Source: Desmodus rotundus
Taxonomy: Eukaryota; Chordata; Mammalia; Chiroptera; Phyllostomidae
Length of the DNA stretch: 64,000 nt
Direction: 5' to 3'
Assembly: GCF_022682495.2 (NCBI RefSeq)
Contig: NC_071387.1
Location: forward strand, 197,200,143-197,264,142
A program made the translations under genes and the position numbers. Numbering within the stretch: the stretch's first letter is position 1; each line of letters starts with the position of its first letter. The notes beneath the pieces are model-generated. The model did not search any database. It had not been told where the DNA came from and saw nothing but the letters and a program-made list of their open reading frames with translations. Of the stretch, positions 45,206 to 56,179 are shown one piece after another.

Positions 45206-47390
45206 ATAATTCAGTGCAACAGTGGTTTGATTGTACAAGATGCAACTAGGACACCTGAAGGGCAGTACCCTAGTTGGAGGTGGGGATAGGGAGAAACCAC
45301 AGAGTTAGGAAACCTCCTTCGAAGAGAGGAAGCCTGAGGCTTGTCTTCGGGCACAAGTCCACATTCTCCGACAAACATCAGTGCACAGCTGGCGTGCACC
45401 TAGGAGAGCCTGAGAGGGAGTGCCTTAAATTTTGTACCCTGGCCACCTTCTTTGCCTCACCCTACTTCGGAGGCTCAGAAAGAAGAAACCACTTTATCTC
45501 ACTATCTTGGGTCTTCTGCTTCAAAAAGATTTCATAAGAATTACAGAAATCAGCTGATTCCTGAACATACACTCCTGAATGACTTGGTTAGTTTTATGTT
45601 TGATATAGCAGTTAAACTCACGGGCCGATGTATTTTTGCAACATGTCTCACATAAATCTATGTGCTCAGGATCTTCTTCCCAATCATCTACAGGAACCCA
45701 ATCATTCATCCGATTGTTCAAAAAAGGGACTTGCATATATTGATCACTAGCCTCACAAATGGAATTTCTAAAAATCTCAAAATTGATCATTTCTATAGAG
45801 ATCAGATAATTGATCATGCAAATCAGAACATTTTTGAAAATAAAAGAAAACGCTATTTATAATTTTGCTGCAAGGACAGACATGATCCAACACTGTCACA
45901 ACAAACTGGAACACAGAGTGACTCTAAATATTCCCATAACTATCACGCATTTGAGAATTATGAGAAACTCGGCAGCACCTCTAAAATCGAAGGAAACTTC
46001 ATGCTCAAAATCATCACGCTAAGAGACCTAGAACCAAGCAGAGCCTTTCTTTTTTTCTTGGCCTCGAACAGCATGGGTTCTCAGTAGTGTCTGTCTCTGT
46101 GCTGCTTTCCCGGGTAAGAAAGTCATGACCGTGGACTTGGATGTATCTTGATTGCCTCTCCTCAACCACTCTTTCAAATCAACAGGAAGTAGTCTGGGGA
46201 AAGTAATCTCACACGAACAGACACATCTGAGCAGGTCATGTAAGACCACGCTGTGGAGGGCTGCTTCTGCTTAGCCTGTTGGAGAGTATTGACTCTGAGA
46301 TATTCACTTTCTTCGCAAATTGTTTTTTTCATTTGTCACTCTGACCCATCTTCACTGCGTTGTCTTTTCAAAGATGTTCGAGTTAAAAACAAAATCTTGT
46401 TGCTTATAAGAGAAAGAAAACAAAGGGGGAAAAAACGAAAACAAACTCCCACCTTAAAGTGGACTATTTGAAGTATCTATTCCTTTTCTTCCTTCAGTAT
46501 CTTGAGATATTTAAAGGACAAAGTGGGGTCAAAGATGAGTACAGTCTTTTAAAAAGAAGCAATTTAGATTGTACTTTCAGACTGCTTCTTGCTACTTCTC
46601 TCTCTTTTCACCCATTGACTGCCTCTTTGATATTTGTCTTCAGTCTTCAGTCAATCACTCCCTCCTGATAACAAGGCAACTCCAGCTGATACAGAGAGCT
46701 CTAATATTGACTACGCGATATTTTCTTCCTTTATATCCAGAGGAACATGGAAGTAATGTACCTCATAAGTCATTAGGATTTCTCTTTCTGCTTCCCAAAG
46801 GACTCACTCTGCTGGTTTTACCCCATGGTTAAAATGCTGCCTGCAGGACTCTCACATTTTACTAGGGCTGTTCAGCATTACTGCAGAACCTCAGATTCTT
46901 CACTAATAGGGGAAATAAGAATAAATTAGGCTGCTTTATGCCATCAAAGAAGACTAATATAATCCTTTCAGAGAACAAATATCAAGATCAGGGGTTCCTA
47001 TTTTCTGGGCTTCTACTGCTACAAAGCAGGGAAATCCCATCATACAATGTGTTAGCTAGATATTAAAGTAAGAGTCTAATTGTTCTCAGCATTGCCCCAG
47101 GGAGACAATCCATCAAAGGCCAGTTACCAATTTCTGTGCCAAATATCATCAACTGCTATCATCTCACTCTGTAAAAATCTCCCATGCTTATATGTTTTTC
47201 TGCGACTCGTCAGTCAGCTACAATATCCACTCTGTGCATAATGATAGCATTTCATTAGCTGATTGGTGGAAGGCTCCTAGTAAAAAGTATTTTCTTTTTC
47301 TCAAACTCTGTTATAGAAAGTAACCATGAAACAAGTTTGTGAATTCAAATTTGCTTAACCAATATTTTTTCTTTATTTCCTCATGGTTTA
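45206..47390. other. Unique DNA, nothing firm
   Basis: A 98-codon minus-strand frame (45521-45817) has an acidic Trp/Asp/Glu-rich centre and several Cys residues. No family was recognised. Other frames here are short. I see no repeat. Confidence 0.35.
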
Positions 47391-47394
47391 TATT

Positions 47395-47645
47395 AATTTT
47401 TTTAAGTAAGTGGAATGTTAACATGATTCAACACTCAAAAGAATATAAAAATATGTACAATAGGAAGATTCCCTTCCCACCCTGACCTCCCACCCAGTCC
47501 CCCCATTCTGTCAAATACACACACTAACCACTGACAGTAGATTTGTATCTATCTTTCCAGCATTGTTTTATGCTTATACAAGCAATTCAAACACATATTC
47601 TTAATTATTCATTCTTTTTTAAACTTAATATGTAGCAGATTATAC
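47395..47645 (-). mobile_element. L1: Old L1 3' UTR (reversed)
   Basis: 'gattcaacactcaaaagaat', then 'aggaagattcccttcccacc' and 'ctttccagcattgttttatg' with 'cttatacaagcaattcaaac' matches the antisense of an L1M-type 3' UTR (catggttcaaaattcaaaag, then ccttccagagatattttatg). Confidence 0.65.
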
Positions 47646-47769
47646 AACTTCCCTTGCTTCATGGGTTTATTAATCGGCTTGATAATTTTTCGCTTTTCAA
47701 ATTCTTTAATTCCTGATTTTCATATCTCTTTAATATTGTTTTTTAAATTTTTTATCATATTATTTTGCT

Positions 47770-48150
47770 GACTTCTTTCTCACTTTTTCAGTGAAGGCTA
47801 TGGTAGAGATTATAAAATGTTCACCGTATTTTTCTTCTTCCTGAAACACTAAGTTCAACTCCACATTCCTGAGCCTCCCTTGCAGTTAGTTTAATTCCAA
47901 AGTTGTGGTTTCAAGCCAATGAAATATAAAAGAAATAGATGTGATCTTTCTCTAGGTCAGGCTTTTAAGAAGAGTTTGCATCTGTTTTGCAGTCCTCTCC
48001 TATTTGCTGGCTGGTGGCAGGTGATGATAAAATTCTAAGAGACAACAGACCACAAGATCAAAGGAAGCTGGGAGCCTGAATTTCTGCATTTAGGAGAGGC
48101 CTGATGACCAGTAACATCTACCTTGGTCTATTACATGAGTGAGAAATAAA
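47770..48150. repeat. Possible old interspersed repeat, family not assigned
   Basis: 'gagcctcccttgcagttagt', then 'tttcaagccaatgaaatata', 'ggtctattacatgagtgaga' and 'aataaac' follows the order of an old mammalian LTR-like repeat (cccttgcagctaggtgtggc, then ccaatgggatgtgag and gagcgagaaataaac). The family name is not certain. A Ves SINE has inserted at its 3' end. Confidence 0.45.
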
Positions 48151-48159
48151 CTTTCTGTC

Positions 48160-48376
48160 TTGGCTGGTGTAGCTCAGTGGATTGAGCGCAGGCCTGCAAA
48201 CCCAAAGTTCGCCAGTTCAATTCCCAATCAGGGCACATGCCTGGGCTGCAGTCCAAGTCCCCAGCAAGGGGCATGCGAGAGGCAAACATACATTGATGTT
48301 TCTCTCCCTCTCTTTCTCCTTCCCTTGCCCTCTCTAAAAATAAATAAATAAAATCTTTTTTAAAAATAAAGAAAGA
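48160..48376 (+). mobile_element. Ves: Ves SINE
   Basis: 'ttggctggtgtagctcagtg' then 'gattgagcgcaggcctgcaa' (A-box region), 'cgccagttcaattcccaatc' (B-box region), 'gggcacatgcctgggctgca' and 'cattgatgtttctctccctc'. It ends in 'aaataaataaataaaatc'. Close to the usual Ves form and not obviously damaged. A minus-strand frame of 88 codons (48131-48397) is an antisense shadow. Confidence 0.95.
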
Positions 48377-49396
48377 AAGTTTTGTTACTTGATTCATTTT
48401 CTATTTTGTGTTACATGTTATAGTAGATGGTAGCTTTTCTGGTATTTAGAAAGTGCACTATTTTGGAAGAGTTGATTATCATTATAATTAACTTCCAGTT
48501 TATGCACGCACATAGTGCTCTATTTCTTTAGGTAGTAACTATTTGCTCTCTATTATGGACAATGATAAAATTAGCATTTTTCTTTTTCCTTCTCTTTTAT
48601 TACACAGTATTTTTCCATGGTATTTTCCTTTGTGTATTACATATATTTTATTGTTCTTTTACTGAATGGAAGAAGCCCATTATTTTCACATATCAACTTT
48701 TCTAAATTTGATAGTGCCTTACAATCAAGGATTAATTATAACTAAAATTGGAGGTGTGTTTTTTCTTACTCAGTGGTAGCTCTCAAACACCGTTCTTTCC
48801 ACCTTCTTTCACCCTGCCTCACTCAATGCTTTTAGGAGAAATTATTTCCTCTGTTATAACAAATGAGTTTCACATTCCATACTATATCACTCTAGTCCCC
48901 ACATTTATTTTCATCTTCGTTCTAAAGTTTTGTATATTCGGTGATCATACCCACCCGATCTTTTTGCTACAGTTCCCGGAGATGACTCCTGGTCGATCCA
49001 CCAGACAGCTCTGCAGCTGTTCCTCCACCCTCGCCACAGAGGACTCCTTCCTATGAGCCCCGCCCACCCCTTCTCCTCCTGGTCACAGTCAGTCCAGAAA
49101 GGCTCAGGTTTCAGCAACAATGTTAAAGCAAATGTAAAGCTTTTGCCACTTGAGAAAGTGTATGTTTGCTTCCATTTTCTGAAACTGCTTTCCCTTGGGT
49201 CCTCTTGCACCTTTCTGTGCTTCTTCCCTTTAATTCCTCCTTCGAGGCTTCCACCAGATCTCTGATGCTTGTAGCAGCTCCCACATATGTGTTGGAGTAT
49301 GTGCACTATTTCTGCCTCTTGGTTTAATTAAAAGTAAAATGTTCGGGCCTTTTTTCTTTGTTTTCTATTCTTCTTACTGTTATTTTTGATTTTCAG
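48377..49396. other. Unique DNA; the right part is CpG-richer
   Basis: From about 48950 the sequence becomes G+C- and CpG-richer. A 131-codon minus-strand frame (48911-49306) is basic (Lys, Arg, Gly) with no domain that I recognise. A 102-codon plus-strand frame (48748-49056) is Phe/Leu/Ser-rich. Neither is called as a gene. Confidence 0.35.
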
Positions 49397-49493
49397 GAGG
49401 AGGGTGAAAACGCTGACTTCGACAGCCACGGTCAGACAGGATGTCACCTTTGTGTCAGAGCAGTTCTGCGACTGCAGATGTCACACTCCAAAC
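49397..49493 (+). other. Exon-like segment A (strong splice signals)
   Basis: A long T-rich pyrimidine tract ending 'tatttttgattttcag' precedes the segment, and a near-consensus donor (aac|gtaagag) follows it at 49494. The 97 bp carry several CpGs in otherwise CpG-poor DNA. At least two reading frames are open throughout. In the first frame one nucleotide is left over, which fits the open frame of exon-like segment B at 50667. No known protein family is recognised. It could be a coding exon, a lncRNA exon or a chance combination. I have not seen a start exon, a stop or a polyadenylation site for it. Confidence 0.25.
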
Positions 49494-50583
49494 GTAAGAG
49501 AAAGCTCTGTGATGTAGAAGTGAACTGAATTCACCTGGCCATGATGAATGCAGTTGGAACAGTAATTCCCTTCTAATCAATCTCAAATCTTTACCTGTTA
49601 AAAGTCAATTCTAAGTCATATGGATATGCATAACTTGATGCAACATTTGGAAATGAACTAGGTTGTTTTCCATGGTATTATTTATTGCTTAGGCAAGCAA
49701 ATCTACTCTTCCTTTAAGTGGAAAAAAGGGTAGTGTTACAAAAAGGCACGGCTATTTTCTCATATGCTCAGTAAGTCTCTGAATTGAAATGCCATCTTAG
49801 CTCTTGAAAAAAAGGATACGTCCATTCCTTATCTATTTTTACTGATTTCTTTCTTTAACCCACAATTTGACACCTGAAACAATATACTTGCAGTTGATAT
49901 ATAAGACATTATCTGTATATTTGCTACTTTAAATTGCTAATACTAACCTGAGATAGTCTTAGAAGAATATACCCACTTCTCTATTAAATATGGATCAATA
50001 TCATTCAAGGTTAAGAGCATATCAATCAATGCAGAAATAAAATCCTTATAAAATCCCACAGCGTTAATCTTTCCATCATTTAATATATTCCTGGGAAATG
50101 ATCCATGAACAGTAAAATAAAATAAAACACACAAATTTGAGACATCCTGATTTTAAAAAATAGTTTTATACAATTCTATTTTTGAAGAATTATTTTGTCT
50201 AGTAAAATACAGAAATATTGGCTCATTCTTCACTTCCATGCTCTAAACTATTAAAATGTTCCTTGTTATTATGTTTTCATAATTTAGCACCATTATGCAA
50301 ATATGTGATATTTAGATTGGTAACACATTGTAGATTCTAAGAGAAATTCCCAATACTCTCGTAAACAGATTAAAATAAATATAAATATACTAGTGTGGAG
50401 GAGTTCCTTTTCAGTAGCTCATTTTTGTTGCTTATGGCAGAATAATGCAGCTACTTGACCAAAGAATAGTTACATTTCGAGAGTGCGTACATCTGCAGGA
50501 GGAGTACCTAAAGATTAGTGAGGAAAGAAGGTGCACCTGGGCTGTGAGGAAGATTTGTAAAATTAACTCACAGATGACAAAAG

Positions 50584-50937
50584 TCACACTCGGTCTGGCT
50601 GCACATTCCGTACTAGCCCAAGGATGACAGAGAAGTGGTTCGCATGACACCAGTTTCCCTTTCCAGGGCCCCAGCTGGCGCTGCTAACTGATGACAGCAG
50701 TCCTCTGTTCCAATGCAGCCTCAGAACCTTGGTCAGCACGGCACTGCCAGGGGCCACCTCCAAGCCATCAGACTCCAGCTCCCCCGGAGACTCTTCCTCG
50801 TTCCCGTCAGGTATAGAGCCAACTGCACGTTTCTGAAACAAGTCACACCCTGCCACCTTTTCAAAGGCGTATGTTAGAGCCTCTTCAGCTTTATTTAGGT
50901 CTAAGAAGTTTAAAATAGATAATGAGCTTTTGGACAC
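50584..50937 (-). other. 117-codon minus-strand frame in a CpG-richer block, function unknown
   Basis: An ATG-to-stop frame of 117 codons with balanced composition: an N-terminal Leu/Lys/Glu part, then an acidic Glu/Ser/Pro/Gly-rich centre (about residues 45-60) and a Trp/Gly-containing C-terminal part. The block from about 50440 to 51260 is richer in G+C and CpG than its neighbours. Other minus-strand frames continue upstream (51099-51338) in another phase. This could be a decayed retrocopy on the minus strand, or the antisense of exon-like segment B. I recognise no family. Confidence 0.2.
50667..50810 (+). other. Exon-like segment B
   Basis: Acceptor 'gtttccctttccag' ends at 50666 and a donor 'cag|gtatag' starts at 50811. 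Of the three frames, only the one with two leading bases is open across all 144 bp. That phase joins segment A (49397-49493). The predicted peptide is Ser/Thr/Pro-rich and unremarkable. The opposite strand is also open here (50584-50937), so coding direction is uncertain. Confidence 0.2.
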
Positions 50938-51597
50938 ACTAGTCCCTGAGCTGTAAAATCTGGGTGGACTTCAGTTTGTCAAAACCACCGTCAGGTGCAA
51001 GGCAGACGACAGAATTCTGCTGCCTTAGAGTTTTGCCAAGATCTCAGATGAGGTCTCCGGCCTTACAAGGGAGTAGGTAGGAAGGGAAGCACCTTCATTC
51101 ATGTCACATCTATCAGGCTCATCCCTGAGGGGCTTTTGGATTCTTGCAGCCTGGTGCCGTGCCTGCTGGAGCGGAACTGGAGGTATGCTTCTGAAGAGAC
51201 CTGACTTTCCAAGAAGACAGAGGCATTGTGGAGCCTTGAGGAGGGAAAGCGCGCACTGGTCACGAAGTGGAAAAAATTAACTGTATTTGGATTCATATCC
51301 TTTCGATACCGTGTGTGCAGTTTAGTAACTCCTGTCACTTTGGGTCCTCTCTTCTATACATGAGTGATACAATCTTCCTCAGAGCCTTTATAGCAGGGTT
51401 CACTGAAACAACACATGTCAAAATGGTGAATAATGAACCCTCAACATATCTTAGTTTCCTTTTGTATTTTAATTTTGGTTGAAGAGTAAAGAGAAATCAC
51501 AACTTCCCATTATGTTTCCATCCAGGAATTTCCCAGCTAGCCTTCTTCAAAATGTTTGAACTTGTGACCAAGTGATATAAGATATAAAAATGGCAAA

Positions 51598-51835
51598 TAA
51601 TAATAGTTAACACCTATTGAGCACTTACTATGTGCCAGGAAAAAAATGTATTTAATCCTCAAATTAACCCTACATATTAGGTGAAATTATGATCTTCATT
51701 TTACAGAGGAGAACGCTAAGGGAAAGAAAGGAAAAATACACTCCCCATGATCCTAAGACTTACAAGTAGCAAAGTCATGATTTGAATGCAGAAAATCTGT
51801 CTCCTCCAGTGTAATCACTATAATTCCTAATCCCT
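51598..51835 (-). mobile_element. MIR: MIR SINE (reversed)
   Basis: Very clear: 'acacctattgagcacttact', 'atgtgccaggaaaaaaatgt', 'atttaatcctcaaattaacc', 'tcttcattttacagaggaga', 'acaagtagcaaagtcatgat' and 'ttgaatgcagaaaatctgtc'. All in reversed MIR order. Confidence 0.92.
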
Positions 51836-51880
51836 ACACATAGCTGGTTTCACTCCTTACTTCCCATGGTAGAAACCTAC

Positions 51881-51947
51881 GACTATGAGAGTGGTTATAA
51901 CTGTGGCTGTGGGCGTGGCTGTGACTATGACTATAGGTATTGTTATT
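51881..51947 (+). repeat. Degenerate hexamer/trinucleotide repeat
   Basis: Repeated gtggct, gactat and ggttat units (for example 'gtggctgtgggcgtggctgt', then 'gactatgactatag'). It is in frame within a 93-codon plus-strand frame (51885-52166) that would begin with a Val/Ile/Thr-rich hydrophobic stretch. That stretch is a consequence of the repeat. Confidence 0.65.
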
Positions 51948-54220
51948 GCATTGCTATCGCTTATTCTATTAGAGGATAACCAAGGCCAATGGAAAGATCA
52001 GAACCAGAATGCATCACCAGAGGTCAGATTCGTTTCTGCCTCCAAAACCGAGACAGGTGTTACAGCGACCAAGAAATTTCAGCTGAACCTCAGAATTATT
52101 CATTTCATTTTATCTTTAGTAGCTAATAAAATTCATTTAGAAATGGAAAAAGAGTCAAATAGCTGATCATAAAAACCTGCTCTTTTATATTTGGATCAAA
52201 GGTTGATAAGCATCATGCTTACAAAAATTAACATGAAATCTGTCATAGCTTAGTGACTTGTAGGTTGCTTGTTTCTGCTTTCTCTGTAATTATAGCTAAC
52301 AAAAGTCAGCTTTCCCTGAGAGTCATTGAAAATAAAACACCACAATCATATGGGGCTTTTTTTCTATTTTTTTTCTCTACAATACTAACAAGAGTATGTT
52401 CTCCATAACACCCAAACAGTTGAATTCAACAATTATAAGTTCTATGAACATTTTAAGACTTCTTCCATAAATCTGGAAAAGGATTTTTATGGAATTCTAC
52501 CCATGCTTTTCTATATTCAATATCTCAAATGAAGGTGGGAATCATTCATAAGCTTATCTTTCCATTTTCTGAAATAAAGGGATTGAACTTTATTTGCTTA
52601 GAGATTTTGTTTTAAACCTGGTGTTACAGTTTTTCGGTTAAAGCTAGAATTACATCACTGGAACAAAAGAACAGAGGCATGCTTCTCTGTTATACTACAA
52701 ATCATATGGTGTAGCTGATTGCACCAGGAAAAGGTTCTGTGTTTAATGTTCTTAATGTGAGTATGAGCCTCGCAGTAGCTCCACACTGTCATTCCCATTT
52801 CACACAGTATTCGTCCCTCACCCTGCCTCTCCAGCATGGAAATCTCATGAACTTACTGTCCATCTGCTTTAGTTGTTTTTAAGGACAAAAAAAAAAAAGT
52901 TGAACGTTACAGTCCATTCAGATGTTGAGTTGCCTATTCTATTCTGATGTTTTGACACGCACAATCTGTAGAAAATTTTTTTTTCATTGCACAGGAAATA
53001 AATCAGCCTTGTCAGGAAATTATTGTTCGAGTTGTTCTAGCCTCTTTATATTAGACATAGACTCACTTTTCAGAGCAGGTAATTCCTCTTAATAATTCTA
53101 CTCAGGCTTTCGCTGCTGCTTTTGACATTGCTACTGCTGCTGCTTCGGCTCTATGAGTGTAATCGATAGCTGAATGGACCAAAAATTAAATTACTTAATG
53201 GATTTCTGGTTGAGTTCATTTAGGTCACTAGTTTTCCACTCCTGCTGGCAGCCAGCAGGACTTCATATCCCTCTATTGTCATAACAATGCATGTTTCCAC
53301 TTCGCTGCTACCCCACAGCATGTCATGCTAGGGGCCACTTTAGCTGTGCTTTCTAGAACTATGCAAAGAAGTTTGATGTCAGCTCTGGTCAAAGACACCT
53401 GGAGAAATGCTAGTTAAAAACACATTGTTTTCTTCCTCCAGACAGAGCTATTCTAAGAAGCTGCTGTTAACCTACAGGCATATGCATTGTCTCCTTCAAT
53501 GTAAGCCTTACAGTAAGAATGCATAAAGCAGAGGCTCTATGAAGACTCACAGCCTCAATTGAGTACTGTCTGACCTTTAATGCTGTCCAGCAGATGTCGG
53601 CTGACACTTTCGGTATGCAGGACGAGCCAGAATAGAAATATGTCAGATGATGTTACTAGTCACGTACATAAGCAAATTCAAACTGAAGGTTCATAACTGC
53701 TTCTTATTTGGTCATTACATTTTATGTGTTCAAAGGAAACTTCATGTTCATGAAATGGCAGTTTTAATCCCTTATGTTTCAGACTATTCTTTGTAAGTAA
53801 TTTGACCTAAAGAGAATGGAGTCAATTAAATGGTAACTTTTAACCTCTGGAGTAGCTCTCTGACCTATCTGCTAAGATTTCTCACAAGGGTTCCACTGTC
53901 ATCTTGTGAAAACTGTCTTTCATAAAGCCTGGAAGACATAAAGTAGACATGTGTGTCTGTGCTCCGGATGGACTCTGGATGGCTAACAGACAATCCACAG
54001 CCTCAGACCCTGTCTCACTAGTCCTCACTAAATGTGCCTGTCAGCACCTGACCTGACCTGCGACCTCTGCCTCTGACCTCAGGGTGACCACGAGGCTCTT
54101 CCTCTCATACTATACAGAGGTTAAGACCCTTCCACCCTCCCGGATATAGGTGAGAAGGACAAGGAGGACTAAGAGTAGTCAATATCTATCAGGAAGGAAA
54201 TGTTTGTTCATTCAACAAAT
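51948..54220. other. Unique DNA, no gene; possible conserved blocks
   Basis: No open frame or repeat that I can support. The part at about 52960-53250, with 'gaaataaatcagccttgtca' and 'aaaattaaattacttaatgg', has motif content typical of ancient regulatory DNA, but conservation cannot be tested here. A GCT/GCTGCT-rich run lies near 53110-53150. Confidence 0.35.
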
Positions 54221-54443
54221 CAGTGCTTCTCAACTAGGGGCATTTTTGCCACTTTCCAACCATCACCCTCACGCATTAAATGGGATGTTTGGCAGTATCT
54301 GGAGACATTTTCAGCTGAATACCTAGGGGTGGGGGCCACTGGCATCTAGTGGGATGCGGCCAAACGTACTACAATGCACAGGACAGCGCATAACAAGGAA
54401 TCACCCAGCCAAATGTCAATGGGGCCGAGGTTGAGAAACCTTG
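54221..54443. mobile_element. MER20: MER20-like hAT-Charlie MITE
   Basis: The left end cagtgcttctcaactagggg and the right end ggttgagaaaccttg are hAT-type inverted repeats. Interior phrases 'tttggcagtatctggagaca', 'ccactggcatctagtgggat' and 'ctacaatgcacaggacagcg' are those of the common mammalian MITE that I know as MER20. The flanking octamers (caacaaat and caaaatct) agree at only 5 of 8 positions, so the target duplication has decayed or the ends are slightly off. Confidence 0.88.
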
Positions 54444-55100
54444 CAAAATCTCTGACCCGGTGCATGAAATTCTTTGTGCTAGGCACTGGAAGGTGCAGGA
54501 TTAACTTTTGACAAAACTGTAAACCAGGCTCATGCTTATGTTTTAGCAGCTTCAGGGTCACTGTAGGAACCTTGGCCCACAGATACCCAGCTGCCATTGT
54601 TCTGAAAGTATTCTTCCACAATAACCCAAAGAATAGTATATTTTACTGTATGGCTTATTTTCTCAAGACTCATTTCCTTAATTCTACAGACAGCTAGAAA
54701 TTGGAAATATTTCTGTATTATTACATAACAGTATTTATAACATTGTGACATTTTGATGGAGAATGGCTAAAGACAAAGTAGTGTAGATACTTTCAGATGT
54801 TTAACACCCAATTTAATTCACACACATACACATACCTTTCTACAAAAAATAATCCACTGTTACCATAATCCCTGAGGATGTAAAATTCTGGTTTTAGGGA
54901 AAGAAGGAGACATTTCTCTTTGTTAGTGGTTTGGATACAGTTTATTCTCAAAGTTGCCATTTATTAAAACTCCCAGAACTCTGCTTAGGCATCTTACCCT
55001 CCTAAACAATCCTGATAAATTATCAATGACCCAGAGGGCTGTTAAACATTTGCTCTCAAGTGAAAGTGTATTTAAATAGCTGATCTCAAACAGAGCCAAC
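54444..55100. other. Unique DNA, nothing recognised
   Basis: Minus-strand frames at 54346-54621 and 54536-54751 overlap the MITE or lack domains. Confidence 0.4.
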
Positions 55101-55104
55101 TTGA

Positions 55105-55990
55105 ACTAAGAAAAATAAAGATCATTCTCTTAGTCCATGTCTTGCAGGGCCTCCCTGTACAGTCTCCTCACAGTTAGCCTCAAATGCCATCTAAATTCCA
55201 CTCACCTCCAAATGCATACCTCCTGACCAGACCATTTCCCTGTCTCCAGAACAATCTGCATATCGTCAACTCAACCCCATCATGGAGAAGCCTTAAAGTT
55301 AGTTCAAGCTCAATAAATCTGAAACTAAATGCAAAAATCTCTGCAGTTTTTCCTGATCATCCAAAAGGAAAAAAAAAAAAAACTTCCTGTCCATTTGTCA
55401 TGTCTTACAGCTGTTCCTATCCCACTGAACTGTATCCATGTATTTAGTTGTATAAACCAAAAATCAGAAATAGTTCTTAGGACTCTCCTTCCTCTCTCCC
55501 CATATATAAAATCTTTATCACCAAATTCTATAAACTCTTCTCTTACCAACATCTTCCATATTCTACCCTGTCTCATCGTCTCACCTACACAAAGCCATGG
55601 ACCATCATCTTTTGACTGTGCTGATATCTCCAGTTTACTCAGGCTCCCTAAGGCTGTTAGAAAAGGCCACATTCCTGTCTACTTCTCTAAGCTTGCAGGG
55701 TGCCCTAACTCTCTTACTTTACATGTCCAACACTTAGCCTGGTTATCTTTCTTCTCAAACTGACGTCCCTTTGCTACCATATGGACACTGTAGCTGATGG
55801 TGTTTGTGCTAAAAATGCCCTGTACCCATCACTTTAGTAATTGTATCATAATTCAGACTTCAACTAAGTGTCCTTTTCTTAAGCAAGGCTTCCTCGACTT
55901 TTGTCCACTATCTACTAATATCCTCAAATGAGCTTAGGTTACTCACAACATGCTCTTAGAACAACTGCTTTTTTCACATAATTTTACTAC
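55105..55990 (+). mobile_element. L2: LINE-2 ORF2 3' region
   Basis: About 900 bp of forward L2. The segment 'gttcttaggactctccttcc' then 'tctctccccatatataaaat' equals the L2 phrase for Gly-Val-Ile-Leu-Asp-Ser-Ser-Leu-Ser-Leu-Thr-Pro-His. It is followed by 'taccaacatcttccatattc' and later 'tgccctgtacccatcacttt'. The 144-codon plus-strand frame (55329-55763) is decayed L2, not a host gene. Confidence 0.75.
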
Positions 55991-56179
55991 AAAAGATAAG
56001 TTACTGTTCATCTGAAGTTTGGTTTCTCACATGAGACACCAAACTCAACATTCTTTTATTTGTTTCATTTTTGCAGTACATAATAAATAGATGCTTATTT
56101 TAAAAATGAGTGTCTACAATTTAGGTGTACCTCACATGCTACAGTTAAATACTTTGGGAAAAAAATACAAATGCAAGCT

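Noticed and set aside
48160..48240. tRNA gene
   Set aside because: The A- and B-box-like motifs belong to the tRNA-derived head of the Ves SINE. There is no intact cloverleaf or anticodon arm.
48139..48351. 70-codon plus-strand frame and its antisense
   Set aside because: Entirely Ves SINE sequence.
55325..55763. 144-codon plus-strand and 115-codon minus-strand frames
   Set aside because: Both lie in LINE-2. The poly-A run at 55371 also inflates the frames with Lys or Phe.
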